DNA from: Myrica gale
Taxonomy: Eukaryota; Streptophyta; Magnoliopsida; Fagales; Myricaceae
Assembly (NCBI GenBank): GCA_963930655.1
Contig: OZ005612.1
Location: forward strand, 1,369,001-1,433,000
Direction of reading: 5' to 3'
Length of the DNA: 64,000 bases
In this document: in pieces, positions 36,633 through 48,968 of the stretch
Position numbering within the stretch: position 1 is the first letter of the stretch
Layout: every line of letters starts with the position of its first letter
Made by a program: the position numbers and the translations under genes
The notes under the pieces: generated by a model
Databases searched by the model: none
Seen by the model: the letters and a program-made list of their open reading frames with translations, nothing else
Told to the model about the DNA's origin: nothing

Positions 36633-36920
36633 TCATATGTAGAAGGCAGACAATAGTGAGCTTACGAAAGCAATTGAATCATGAAAATGGTTCACAACAG
36701 CTAATATGTAGCTTCCATCAGCAGAGTAGCATAAGGTTGTGAAGTAGTTTCTTGAACTTGAGTTAGCTGCAGATCTACGATCAGTCATGAGACGACCACT
36801 CTTAATATCCCTACTGCCCTCAATAGTGTACATTAACAAACCATCAATTGGGTCCCAAAAATGAATCTGTCCATCTAATGTGCAGCAAGCCAATTGCCTT
36901 CCATCTGGTCGATAAACCAC
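36633..36920 (-). pseudogene. Captured PWP2 (periodic tryptophan protein 2) exon
   Basis: The minus strand has an acceptor (TTCTTACAG at about 36921) followed by VYRPDGRQLACCTLDGQIHF, WDPIDGLLMYTIEG, RLMTDRRSAANSSS and FTTLCYSADGSYILA. These are WD40 blades of PWP2, a U3 snoRNP/SSU-processome component. A donor-like GTTGTG follows SYILA. Only one exon with flanking intron was taken, in the opposite orientation to the CESA piece. Confidence 0.88.
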
Positions 36921-37662
36921 TGTAAGAACATCATGTGTGTGAGGAAAATAATATTAGTTTAGTTTGGATTAGATTATTCATTTTGGATTGTATTGTATTA
37001 GTTTGGATTAGATTATTCATTTTGGATTGGATTGTATTAGTTTAAATTGTATTATTGATTTTGGATTGGATTGGATTGGATTATATTAGTTTGGATTGGA
37101 TTGTATTAGTGTAGAGTTTATATTTTTTATGTGCGTAATATGTTAAAAAATTAGTTTAATATGAATATAGGATTACCGGAAACCGCCACCGCTAAAACCG
37201 CCACCTACACCGGCCGGTTTTTGCCCTTAACGGTGTAGGTGTAGGTGGCAATTTTTTCAAAACCGGCCTACCCGGTGTAGGTGCCGGTTTTGGCCAAAAC
37301 CGGCACCTACACCGGGGTTGTACAGCCCTACTTCTGCCTGCCATTGTGGTTGGTGGGCCTTCCAAATATGGTTGGGAGCGTGTGGCAGATAAGGAGGGGC
37401 GTTGGGGGTCGGCTGCAGTGGTTGTGGTTGTGGTCAGGGTCGACTTTCGCTCCTTTCTTTGGTTCCTACTCCATAATTATATATGACAACGATGTCATGG
37501 ATGACACCACCATTCTCGTTGCTTTTTGACACATTATTTTCATATTCGGTTTGGAAGGTACCATATAAATTAGAAGATACAGGTTGAAATCTTCAGAATA
37601 AAGGGTTGAAACTTGAAAGAGTCCTTTCAAACAAATTAATTATTGGGTAGTGGAAATGACAA

Positions 37663-37828
37663 GGAGATGTTTGTTTGCCCAAAATTTTGGGGGTCCAAAA
37701 TTTCCAACAAAATAAATATACTTTAAAATTTTCAATTTTTACACATATACTTCAAACTTTTTACAAACTCCAATATACTTCAAAATTTTGAGAATATTTT
37801 TTAAAATTTCGGTAAACAAACATACCCT
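37663..37828. mobile_element. AT-rich MITE, family A copy 2
   Basis: Inverted ends AGATGTTTGTTTGCCCAAAA and, from the other strand, GTATGTTTGTTTACCGAAAT. The core words AAACTTTTTACAAACT and CAATATACTTC match the copy near 15600. Confidence 0.6.
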
Positions 37829-38594
37829 ATGTTCAGAAATTACAATCCTAATAGATTTTGTCGGGGAGGTAAACACTTCGGAGAGACTTCTAGCTAGGTA
37901 GCTCATAATTTAAGATATAAGAACAATATTTTTACTATCTCACGTATTTATATTTAACAATGTCCTCCAACGTATGAGTCTATCGTCATATTAATCTACT
38001 TTCTTTCTGAGAATTTTTTTTTATTTTTTTTAGATCTCCTTATAGATCATTCCAAACAGTACACTCCCCTTAAGTAGAAGCCTCCCTATTCCATAGACCT
38101 TTTTTTTTCTCTTTCTTAGGGCCTCTCTCCTCAAGTCCACCTTGTGCCATCAGACTGCACAACTAGTTTGCTATAGATTTGAGTCTAATTATGTTATATT
38201 AATCACCCACATTTATGACGTTTTTTCAAAGTGAGATAACATTTTTACCCTTTCACTATAATCAACAATTCTTAATAACAGTTAGCATTCAACAACAGTA
38301 TTAACATGAGTCACATAGACAATCCAAATTAAATTAGTACGCATTATAATTTATTGGTTCAACTATTATATTTTCTTCTTTTTAATTAATTTGATCTGAA
38401 CCCTCGATGGAAATGGTATAAAAACTGAATAAAAATTGTTTATTAGGATCTATTAAATTGTACTTTTAGTATTGAATCGGAATCCAATAGAAACAGCCTT
38501 CGATGCACTTTTTGTTAAAAAATGAAATCATAATATAACGTGTTAAAAAAATTATTAAAGATCTAAATTTATAGGTTTAAACTCAATTATATTA

Positions 38595-38814
38595 GGGATA
38601 AATGCAAAATCAGTCCTTGTGCTATACTCAAAAATCGATTTAGTCCCTATAATATGAAAAGTATCGATTAGTCTCTGTGATTCTATTTTTGTTTATTATT
38701 GGTCCTCCATTTTATCACTTTATAAAATCACAGAGACTAAATCGATATTTTTCATATCACAGGGACTAAATCGATTTTTGTATATAGCACAAAGATCAAT
38801 TTTACATTTATCTC
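38595..38814. mobile_element. MULE-type MITE
   Basis: The 220-bp element is flanked by an exact 9-bp duplication ATTATATTA (38586-38594 and 38815-38823). Inverted ends of about 90 bp almost fill it: GGGATAAATGCAAAATCAGT and its complement GAGATAAATGTAAAATTGAT. Both arms contain AAATCGATTTAGTCCCT. It has no coding capacity. Confidence 0.9.
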
Positions 38815-39224
38815 ATTATATTATATGTTTTGTCTTGTTTAATGGGTGACTGCCCACATGCAAGTGTGTGATAGAGTGATGACACAGCTGCTACTTGCTG
38901 AAAGCCAGAGATGGCAGATTCTCTCCTATTTCGGTATTCGGTAAAGTGGGGGAGGTCCTCCCTTTTAAGGGATAAGATTGTCTTGAAAAAGAAACACTTG
39001 CGTCCCAATGGATGTCATGCATATCACGTGTGAGAAATGTCACAACTTATCTTCCACGTGTATTCGCACTCACATGATCTGCTAGACACATGCAAAATGA
39101 ACCAATATGATTCTCTCTCCTTCAGGTACACTTCTCTCTTCCTAATTATTAGAATCTAACACTTAATTTTCACCCAACTATTTCGGTTATATTTCAAACT
39201 CTCAATGGCTAATTTCCTATATTT

Positions 39225-39448
39225 TACCCCCAAAGCATAACTTAGTGATTAGGAGAGACGTTCTTTTTGGGGCTCGACGTACCAAATTCGAATCTTAAAG
39301 GTGAGAGATGCATTTTCCTGCTACTGGACGAGTTCTTGACTTATCCGCTCCCTGGGTTGTGGGATCGGTCCAGTTGGCCGTAGTTTGTATTTCAGGATTG
39401 AGCCAAACAGGTCTAACTTTGAGGGATTTCCACGTTATAAAAAAAATG
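39225..39448 (+). mobile_element. tRNA-derived SINE
   Basis: The 224-bp insert is flanked by TCCTATATTT on both sides (39215-39224 and 39449-39458). It has an A-box-like TAACTTAGTGATTAGG and a B-box-like AATTCGAATCTTA, as in plant tRNA-derived SINEs, and a short A-rich tail (ATAAAAAAAA). Confidence 0.75.
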
Positions 39449-39841
39449 TCCTATATTTGTTTCAGTGAATGACAACTTTATCCCGTAAAAAATATTTTAG
39501 TCTAAAATATATATAAATAAGTCTTCATTTTATTGCTCAAAAATATTTTATTTAAAGAGGTATAAAGTATAAAATATTGATATTTGAAAGATGAAATATA
39601 AAGTAATAGATAATTTTGTGATATAAAATAACATGACCTTAATAATTGATAGCCAATAGGGCAAAAGTGTATTTTATTCTCTCCTTTTTCACTTTTATGA
39701 ACAATTCTGATTGTGGAATAAATTCTATACATTTATCCCTTAAAATTGGTGCACGATCGCCGCTCCTAACGAGATTGGGAGCAATACCCGTTCTTTTGTA
39801 ACCGTCAATAACAGTGACGGTACCGGCTCCACAACCGGATA

Positions 39842-41482
39842 CAGGGGCGGAGGGAGGGGGGCGAAGGTTATCGGCACCCTTCACCTCCCCAAAAAAAAAT
39901 TTACATAGCTTTTAAAAAAAAAAAAAATACAAACATGATGTTTGCAAAAATATTTCTTTCTTGGCATGGATACCTTGACCGTCCAGACAACGTTCATGGC
40001 AGCCTTTTCAACCGGGATTGATTCAGTCATTTCAGGTAAGTGAAAATCTTCCATTTGATGATAATGATCTGTAGTGACTTCAAGAAGCTAGGAACTTCAA
40101 TCATTTTTAAGCACATCGTCATCTGGTCGGTGAACTCTTGCATCTCTCGATAACAAATTTCAGTATAGATTCTGCTTGACAGAAATGTTATGCATTATAG
40201 AGAAAAGGTCAAACAGCTGCAACTGAATTTCCACCATTGGCATGACCTAGATCAAAAAGTTTCTCTTCCAAGATTCTGTTTAATCATTGAGAAAGGGCAG
40301 GACAACGTTCATTATTTTGCAGCTGGAAAACAGATTCAGCATTATTTCTAGTTTTTTTGTTTGGTTGGTCTGATATTGTGATTATTTCTGAGCTGTCCAG
40401 TTTCGCAAAGACAAAGTCCAACAGGAGGATGATATCCCTTATAAGAGATAACAAAGTTAGTTGAAAATACGTAGTGCAATGCACTAGGATCGGACAATAA
40501 GATTCAAGGCAGACATAAACGCATATTTCCTTCTTTTGCCAAACACCTACATAATAGAACTCAAATTTTGCCAACATGTCAATGACTCAATGCTCAATGC
40601 ACTAATGGCAGTTTAAGAAATTCCGCCAATGTCACCACAGAGTTTGATTTTTAACTTCCATGAATCAGCTTTATGTTTGTTTTATCATTTGTCTTAGAAT
40701 GTAAAATTACAGGTAAAAAAATTAGGTTGGAAACAGGGGCGAAAGCAGGGGATGCGGAGGGTGTCGGCTGACACCCATTGCTCCCAAAAAAAAACAATTT
40801 GCATGTACTTAAAAAATAACTCTGCAAATGCTTAGATGTCAAACATCATCCCCTAAGGCGAAAAATGTCCTCTGTTCTTTTACTTCTCAGGATTGAGTAA
40901 TTGCCCTTTCACTCTCATTCAATTCTCAGTTCTTGCCGACTCGTTAAGAATTTATCTAGCTTTAGTTCTCTACGAATGTTGTGTCTAACAATGAATGAAG
41001 CTGTGATATGTTTTTACTTTTTTAAAATTTTTCTATTTTTTTTAAATGAGGCTGAGTTGTACCTGAATTTTTGCTAAGACTCTCTCTCTCTCTCTTTTTC
41101 GTGTTATATGCATGAATGAAAGAAGTATCTACCATATCTTAGAATAGACGTTTATATTTTATAACAGGAAAAATGGATTATATAGGCTAGCTAGCTATTT
41201 TTTATTCCTCAAGTTATTTCGCATAAGCTTGAATCACATATTGACACATTGCTGATGTTACTTGACATATATTATCAACTGGATCATTGGCATATATCAT
41301 TTTTTTCTGTTGATGAATTTTTTTTTATATGGTACGTGTATTTTAATATTTTTAATGCTTTTAATCTTTAATTTTCGATATTTTAACTCCAAAACACTTT
41401 TTTGCATTACGTAGGAAAAAAAAATTGTCGTTTCGTCTTAGGAATTCGACCCCCTTCAAACTGGATCCTGATTCCGCCACTG
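39842..41482. mobile_element. hAT-like element with a nested or secondary end
   Basis: The outer ends are CAGGGGCGGAGGG and, from the other strand, CAGTGGCGGAATCAGG. They are flanked by ACCGGATA (39834-39841) and ACCGAATA (41483-41490), a 7/8 match to an 8-bp hAT duplication. A second similar left end, CAGGGGCGAAAGCAGG, lies at about 40737, suggesting nesting or internal rearrangement. No transposase was recognised. Confidence 0.6.
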
Positions 41483-42476
41483 ACCGAATATGCACATTGC
41501 ACCGTCCTAGATTCGCCTCGTCTTCCTTTTTCGGTGAGTAAGATATCAGCCATCTCATGCCCAGCCTGATCCCAACAATGCCAATTTGGCTCTTTCTTCA
41601 AAAAGAGGACGGGACAAGCCGACCCCTTTGGGTTTAGGCAAGCTACAGTATGCCTATGTTTGGCACCTAAAAAATTTTCAATTTAATTTTTTTTTTCAAA
41701 TGTTGGCCCCAAACGTGTTTCTGCGAAAGAGATTTTCTAAAAGATTTTCAATTTTTTTAAAGACTTTTTTTATGCACTCTTACACAGGGAGCTGAATTCC
41801 ACTAGGACTTTGAGTGCCTTTGCTGCGGATAAGAGGATGATTGTTAAGATCGACAAAGGAACAGATACGCACAAATCAAACTGGGTTTGGTGGCAAACCA
41901 AGGATTTCTTGTTTTCTTGCTGGTTGACAAGCCCATTTGGGATCGTTTGCCTAATCAGACAAGCTAGCTCCATCTAGATGGCTTCTAGAAGAGGTTTGAA
42001 TTATGCAAGTTAACTTCATGGATCTCTGAGGCAGGCGACATATATTATAAATCGCAGCGCCATAAAGAATTCTATCAAAAATTGAGTGGCAGTATATGTC
42101 ACTGAAGAAATTGCTCCAAGAGCCCTGTTTTCAGGTAAAACCAATGAGGAATCCCAGTGGAAAAAGGGAATAAAAAGCTGATAACCTATTCTCCACATAA
42201 TTTACTTCATGATATGCATATTAACATCTAAATCTCTTGAGAAGATCACAAAAGAGAAACAGAAACAGAAAAACTAGTCACTCTTTTGTACATACAATGT
42301 ACTGTTATCTACATTATAAACAGACCTAAACGAGTACGTGCATACTTACAGAAGTTTAAATACAAATGTGAAACATGCATCCCATGCAACTGAATAGCCT
42401 AAATGAAAAAGCTAAGTCCATTGAGAACATGATACACAACTGCACAAGAACCGAATGATAGCGATAATCGAGGCAT

Positions 42477-45437
42477 TTAAAGAGATGGAAACAACCACCC
42501 CATAGTCCAACCAAGGAGCAAACCTGCACTGGCAAGACCCAGCCCCACTGCAAAAGCAACTGCACATCTCCTAATCTCTCGCTTCTGTGTACTGCGCTTT
42601 CGCTTTCCTACCTTGTTCTGACCCTTCTTGATTTGCCTGCCTTTGTTTGGAATCCAAGGTAAAACAACTGGAAAAAGACTGGACATAGCTTGATCTTTGT
42701 TCTTAAGCTGAAGGCAGAGATTTTCAAGCTGCAGCAGTTGGAACCACTGCTTATAAGCAAAGAGCTGTGACGCCTGTCTGAAAAAGAGCATGATAATATG
42801 CTCCTTATCAGCATAGGCTTGCTGTGCTGCTTTCTCAGCTTCCCTTGCTCGTGTTTGAGAATGACACAGTGCCTCCAACAACTCAGTCTTGCTAGGATCA
42901 TTGTCAGTCTCATGCTTGCTTGTACTATTACCAGTACTGTATCTGTAGCAAACACAAGTAGTATTTATGGCAAAGAATTGAAACTCAATACACAATGTTT
43001 TCATCAGCATGCAAAAGTAGGAGAAGTCTCAAAACTGGTGCTCCAAGACTGCCATGCCACTAGATACACTGATACAGTAATGGCATTAACTCTAAAAATC
43101 TGAACACATGATATTTGAACCATTGAAACATCACAAGAAATGGGAAAGCCAGTAGAAACGAATATAACTTCCAAGAATTTTGTGAATTTAGAGTAAAGAA
43201 CAATTTCTGTGATTGGTAGATTAGCAAATCATATATAATGCAGTTTCTTAGGTGAAATCAATACACCTTCAAAAATTGGCAGTTTCACAGTAGGTGTAAC
43301 AGGAAGATCAGGCAATTTATCACAGTAGAATAACAGGGAGATGATGAAATCAATTACACTACTGACTGGTTTAACAGCTCACTGTCAGAATACATAGGAT
43401 TAAAAATGAATCAGAAAGATATCATTCAAGAGAGCTGCAAGAATGACTAAGTAGGACAGCCTTAAGGTTGAGCCATAGGGACAGTATGGAAATAGCCTTA
43501 GGATGCGACATTTCAACAATGAAAAAGAAAAAAAGAGGTTCTATGGTGCACTACTATCTACAAAATGAAAAGATAAGAGGAGAAAAAAGAAAAAGCTTCC
43601 ATTTTTAAAGGTAAGCCCCAAAAATTATGGCTACTGGCAAATCAAATAGCAAGTATAATTCTCTTCCCTGTTAGTTGAGAATAGGTTGCGAAAAACAAAG
43701 ATACTTGAAAATGTGTTAGAAAGGACCCCCAATACTTTTGTCCCTTCACAACTGGGTGTCCAAAAATGCAGATTCATATTCTTGCAACTGAAAAACAAAA
43801 AATGGATCAAATATTGTGTGAAACGTCACCATAATCATTGTATAGGCAATAAATTCCTTCAATTTGGTTGCTTATGGCAGGGTGATCAGAAAATTATTAT
43901 CAGAAGACAGATTTTAAATGACAAGACTTCTGTTTTTTCCTTTTGAATGGCAAAAAAAAAGAAAAAACTTTGTCTAGTTCTCTAGCAGTGTAGACAAGTA
44001 AAATAGCAGGAGGTTGTACGTCTACAATTCCTTCAGTTTTGAAATGAGGGAATTTAACAGATCAAATAAATTGCATCCTTTATATTTCATTTTGGATTGT
44101 TACATAGACTCTAATCGTGTACTCTAAGTATTATGTGACTGTTTGACCTCCTCAAAATGAAAGGGCTTGATTACTATGTCTACAATATTGTGGACCCATG
44201 TGACATTGAAGACCCTTTTAGACATTTAGATCCTCCTGTATGAACTAAAGAATAATTGTCTTTCAAAAAGTATGATCATTTTTGGTTGGTGCATTATTGA
44301 ATTATCTTCTAATGGAACAGTAAAGATGATACCACAAGAGACAAAATAGTGCTCCAGAGGACATATTATCATTAACTGATGTGAAAAAATGAGGTTTCCA
44401 TTTGGGTCTCATCCCATCCTAGATTGTTTCCTATGCTCTAAAAGTACGGCAAAACAATGGATGGCTTCATGAAGCATCAATACACCACGTAAAAGTGGCA
44501 GTGTTGGTTGTTGTGAAACCGCAAAAGAATTGAAAGGGAACAATCTACAGCATTACCTGAAAGGCTGGTCTGTATTCTGCAGGGAGTTATCAGTAGTAGC
44601 GCTTTCACAGGTATACTTCTCCAGATTGGAGAATCCCTTTTCAGCCACCTGATTTAAAGATGAAGCCAAAATCTCATCATGATCAAAACACTCTGTACGA
44701 GCAGATGGCCCCTTTCTAAACTGCTTGGCCTGTGGTCGTGGAAGATCACAATTCACAATATGTTCAAGTGACTTCTGAGCAACCAAGGAAGCCAACTCAT
44801 CTTGACCAGCAGAGCGCCACCAACGTTCACTCTTGTCAGAACCCACCCAATCCGACCCAAGATCAGAAGAAAGCTTCTTGGCTTGCTCAGGGAACAAGCA
44901 GTTGAAAGAATCCAAGCACATGAACTTATCATCTAAGTACCATAACTCTCCCAAGTCCTTTTTCTTAGGAGTTCTCTTTGAATCATAACCAAATACAGCC
45001 CTGAATTCAGGATTGCCAGTCTCATGTTCATTTTTCACACAAGTGGCAGAAAACTCCCAAGGTTTCTCCACCGAACAATACTCAGAATCTTTTGTAACAA
45101 ACTGATTACAAAAATCTTCCTTGGATCTGTAATCCTCACTAATTGTTGCACTTTTATTAACAAAGCCACAACTCAAAACTTCGAGCTCAGCCTCCAAAGT
45201 ATTCAGATGCTCATATGTAAAATGCTTGTGTTGCCCAAAGTCCAATTGCCGGTTCAACCACCACTTCATGTTGGTAGGGGAGGGAGGAACTGGTCCACTT
45301 GCAGCATTATTGGGTGCACCATCAGACTCTGATTTTGAGGAAGACGATGATTGGGAGGAAGAAAATTTTGGATCTCTCCTGGCATCTTCTTGGAAAAAGT
45401 ACTGGTGCCTCGCTGCTTTTGCTTCTGCACGAGCCAT
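42477..45437 (-). CDS. Uncharacterised plant protein with C-terminal membrane anchor
   Basis: Two minus-strand exons, 45437-44557 and 42942-42477, phase 2 at the junction, giving 448 residues. The N-terminus is MARAEAKAARHQYFFQEDAR, followed by a serine-rich linker and conserved-looking blocks (NMKWWLNRQLDFGQHKHF, LGELWYLDDKFMCLDSF, SERWWRSAGQDELASLVAQK). Residues about 310-380 form a helical segment (REAEKAAQQAYADKEHIIML). The end is strongly basic (KKGQNKVGKRKRSTQKREIRR), followed by one hydrophobic helix (about 420-444) and three residues, as in tail-anchored proteins. I know plant homologues of this type only as unknown proteins. A 5' UTR intron is suggested by a donor near 46490 (AAGGAG|GTAACC). 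The product probably faces the cytosol from an endomembrane, but this is inference. Confidence 0.8.
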
Positions 45438-46612
45438 TACCTTACCAACCTCTAGATCAGACTGACATAGTCAGAATCTCTTATACGGTAGTATCTGTAG
45501 ATCACTCCTTTGAGTTTATAATTAAAGCTCAATGCTTAACAATTGTCTATGACTACGCTTGACTAACCAAAGCCTGCCGCAATTATTTGGGCCATGAATC
45601 CTAACACTTCACAAAATTGGATAGAACTCAGATCATGGAATACCCACATGGTGCATACTAACAAACAAAGTCACAAGAGAAAAAGCAGAATTCCAGAGAC
45701 ATGCTCAATTTCATACTAAGACCTGCTTGAGTTCAATAAGGAAGCATTTAAGCAAATAATATTCAGAAGTTGCGCAATTACTATAACCCTACCTGATGTA
45801 TTCCTTAATAGCAAACATCATGCTTACCTAACCCACATTTACCCACAGAGAGAACTTCTCAGGAAGTGGTATCATGTTCTATCAGGGTTCAAAAGCAAGC
45901 AATTTCCATAAGAGTACGCCAACTGGCATCATGAAGCAAATTTGAAAGCCCTCTAAGCAAGCTTAAATGATGACCAAATACATAACACAGCAAGCAGACC
46001 CACAAATTTAATTCGCAAGTTCAGATTTCCCCGTAAAAAGCCAAACTAGAGTCACAAATAAACCCATTCATATTTCATCCGATCAACGAAACCCGAAACC
46101 CAAACTCCAGGTTATATCACTTATTAATGGACGCAAGACCCACATCACGTAATTCTGCGCGAATCCGCTTGAAAACTAGGACAAACGGAAAGATAAACAA
46201 ATACATATAGCGTCCGTCAAGTTCAAATCTTCTAAGTAATACAAAATACATAAACAAATAAAGCAGGTAGTAACTGCCAACACAGAAGGTGAAATATGTA
46301 AGTAATACAATTCATAGGTCCGTTGAAACTCAGATATACAACCATCTGATTAGAAATTGAGACATTCAGAAACGAAGCGAGGCAGATTCAGAATCTTTTG
46401 ATTCAGGGGCAACAGTAAAAGCGTAAATACTTCGAGGTCAAAGAACAGAAGGAGAGAGTCCATACTTCGAGGTCAAAGAACAGAAGGTTACCTCCTTATA
46501 AGAAATGGGATTTTCTCGGATTTGCCGCTAAAATATCATATGTATTTAAGAGAGGAGTTTGGTCCGAGAGTCGTCCTCCGTTCTTAGCTCTTACGTCATT
46601 GTCCACATGGTT

Positions 46613-46796
46613 GGCATGTTTGAGACCCCAAATATTTGGGGTCTCAACAAATCGGACAAACCAAACAAACTCCAAAATTTTTAACTTTTACACCTACACA
46701 CTTCACCTTTCACAAACCCCAATAAATCTCACTAAAGTAAAGATTCCCAAAATTTCGGGAATATTCCCCAATTTTTTGGCAAACAAACATCCCCGG
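46613..46796. mobile_element. AT-rich MITE, family A copy 3
   Basis: The right end, read from the other strand, is GATGTTTGTTTGCCAAAAAA; the left end is GGCATGTTTGAGACCCC followed by a palindrome around CCCCAAATATTTGGGG. The core words TTTTTAACTTTTACACCTAC and CACAAACCCCAATAAA match the other two copies. Confidence 0.6.
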
Positions 46797-48086
46797 TAAT
46801 ATCTGTACGAGATTTTTCTTTACGAGAGCATGTCTCTTTTAAACAAAATCTTAGGATCTTGTTGAATTTTTAGAATATAAAAAATTTTACAATTAAATAT
46901 TATTTTAATATTATATAAAAATAATTAAAACACGCATATCAATAAAGTTAACATCACTTAAAAATTCTCAAAACATAAAAAATTCTAAAAAAACTTCCTA
47001 ACCGAACACCCTCCAAAAGTAAAACTCCAAAAATTTAGTTAATTTTATAAAAAATGGTAAGACTTTTATAATTTTGATAAAATTGTAAATATTTATATAG
47101 ATTAAAATTTTATAAATTTTTGTATAAAAGTTGGTAATTTTTTTAAAAAAAATATTTAATTTTTTGTTAGAATTTGTAAAAAATATATAGAGAAATAATT
47201 TGATTTAATTGTTTAATAAAAAAAGTATTAGAGTTAGGCGAAAAAGTATAAAAATAGTATTTGTTATTAATTTTTTAAAAAATATATTAGAATTTGTGTA
47301 AAAAGTTGTTAGAGTTTGTGTAAAATATTTATAAATTCATTAAAAATTTCAGGTAATATGTTAAATTAAAAATCCAATAAAGATCTTTTTTTTTTTTTTA
47401 ATGGTGGGATGATTTCATGCTAGAGGCCAGAGGCTTAAGAAGTGAAATCTACTGTCACCATCATGTAGGTTTCAGCTGTTTGGATGATGGGAAAAAACTT
47501 AGGGCGTTGTTGGAAAACTTATTTTATATTAGACAATTAGTTCTCTTAATCTTTTTATTCAGTAATTAACTATTGATATCCCTTCGGGCATTTTTCGCAA
47601 TTAAACAAGAGGCACATTATCAAGAAGAAAATTAGAAGTGAAAATCTTCAATCATTTTCAACTACTATTCCATCAAACGGTCAAAGTCAAACCCAAAGGA
47701 GAGAAAACACAACCTTCAGTTTCAGGCCATGTTTTCCCAGTGGAATACAATTTTTATTTTTTAACGACAGAATAGGCCTGTTAAGTCTCATCCCTGGGGC
47801 CATGTCTATCTTCCAGCTATGTAGATGTGACAGCCTAAGGCTATGGCACTATAAAGAGTTAGGTCATGAAATTATTATTCTCCATAATAATTAGTTGAGA
47901 AATTTAATCATTTTTTAATTTATTTATGCATGTTTAGTGTCTCAATATATCTGAAATCACAAATTACAGACTATCAAGGCCATGTGGTGACGACAAAAAC
48001 AAAATTTTTATCTTATTTTAAACTGAGTTATAAAATTATGACTTTATATTCTTATTCATCAAGTATATTTTATGTTTAGAATGGAT

Positions 48087-48968
48087 AAAAAAATAACTCA
48101 CCCCTGGTTTTCCCCAGCCCTCTAAAAAGCTCTCTGTTTTCCTCTAGCCGGCAACGTCTTTACAGAGGAGGAGGAGCTCCGGCTCCCTCATCCTTTTTCG
48201 TTTTCCCCTCCTCCCTCTCCTCCTCTCTAGTGTGCTTGGCCGGTGAGCTTGGTTGGTTGGTTGATTTTTTGGTTTTGCTTTGCAGATATCTTCCAAGAAG
48301 CGCATGGTGGTTTCCTCCCCCTTTCGAAGAGCACACACATGCTGGTTGGATTCAGTCAGTCGAACTCTTCGAAACCCATCTTTTTTGGCGTCCAAATGGT
48401 GGAGGTTGTTGATCCACGCGCCCCACGCGTGGCGCGTGGCTGTTCTTGGCCGCGCGTGACCGCCCCTTAGTCGCCCGAATCCTGATCTTCTCCACCGGCA
48501 TGGCCTATGTGGCTCCTGCCCTCCATTTCCCCGTCTGGCTCTCCTCCTCCGCCCTGCATGAGCCACCACCGCCGACAACAATTCCGGTCCTGTTCTGGCC
48601 AGAGTCTCCCTGGTTTTTTTCCGGGGCTTATATTATGCTTTTCGTCCGTTTGGGCTAGCCTCTCTGTTTAAGGCTTGCTTAGGTTTAATTATGTGTTTTT
48701 CTACTGTTTGCTATTACAACTGAGATTGCATGTTTAACGCTCTACTGGAGCATGGCCTATGTGTTTCCTAGGCCCTCCGGTCCTCTCACTTCGGGCTTCG
48801 TGTCTGCCACACTTGAGGACCTTGTATCTTCTTTTAAAGTCACTTTAATGTTGGCCCCTCCGCTGTCGCTTGTAATGCCCCTTTTGGGTTATTTTCCTTG
48901 TTTTTCTAGCTTGTAATTTTTATGTGTGTTTTTTCAATATATCATCATGATTGTTTCAACAAAAAAAA
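48087..48968 (+). mobile_element. 882-bp non-coding retroposon with poly(A) tail
   Basis: Flanked by ATGTTTAGAATGGAT (48072-48086) and ATGTTTAAAATGGAT (48969-48983), a 14/15 match. It ends in eight or nine A's. The left part is CT/GC-rich like a LINE 5' UTR and the right part is T-rich like a LINE 3' UTR. No reverse transcriptase lies between them. This is the layout of LINE-mobilised non-autonomous retroposons. Confidence 0.75.

Larger units (their letters stand above)
35148..37330. mobile_element. Pack-hAT: hAT element carrying CESA and PWP2 gene fragments
   Basis: The 2183-bp element is bounded by an exact 8-bp duplication CTTCTGCC (35140-35147 and 37331-37338). Its ends are TAGGGCTGTTCAG and, on the other strand, TAGGGCTGTACAA. 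Both subterminal regions (35170-35340 and 37170-37315) are packed with CACCGG/CCGGTG words, as expected for transposase-binding repeats. There is no transposase frame. The inside holds the first coding exon of a cellulose synthase gene and one exon of PWP2, both with their splice junctions, so genomic DNA rather than cDNA was captured. A GGATTGGATT minisatellite (about 36955-37115) also lies inside. Confidence 0.92.
37339..42476. other. Repeat-rich intergenic region
   Basis: Contains a family A MITE (37663-37828), a MULE-type MITE (38595-38814), a SINE (39225-39448) and a hAT-like element (39842-41482). A minus-strand stretch at about 39700-39840 reads SGCGAGTVTVIDGYKRTGIA and looks gene-like, but I do not recognise it. 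No intact host gene was found. Confidence 0.5.
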
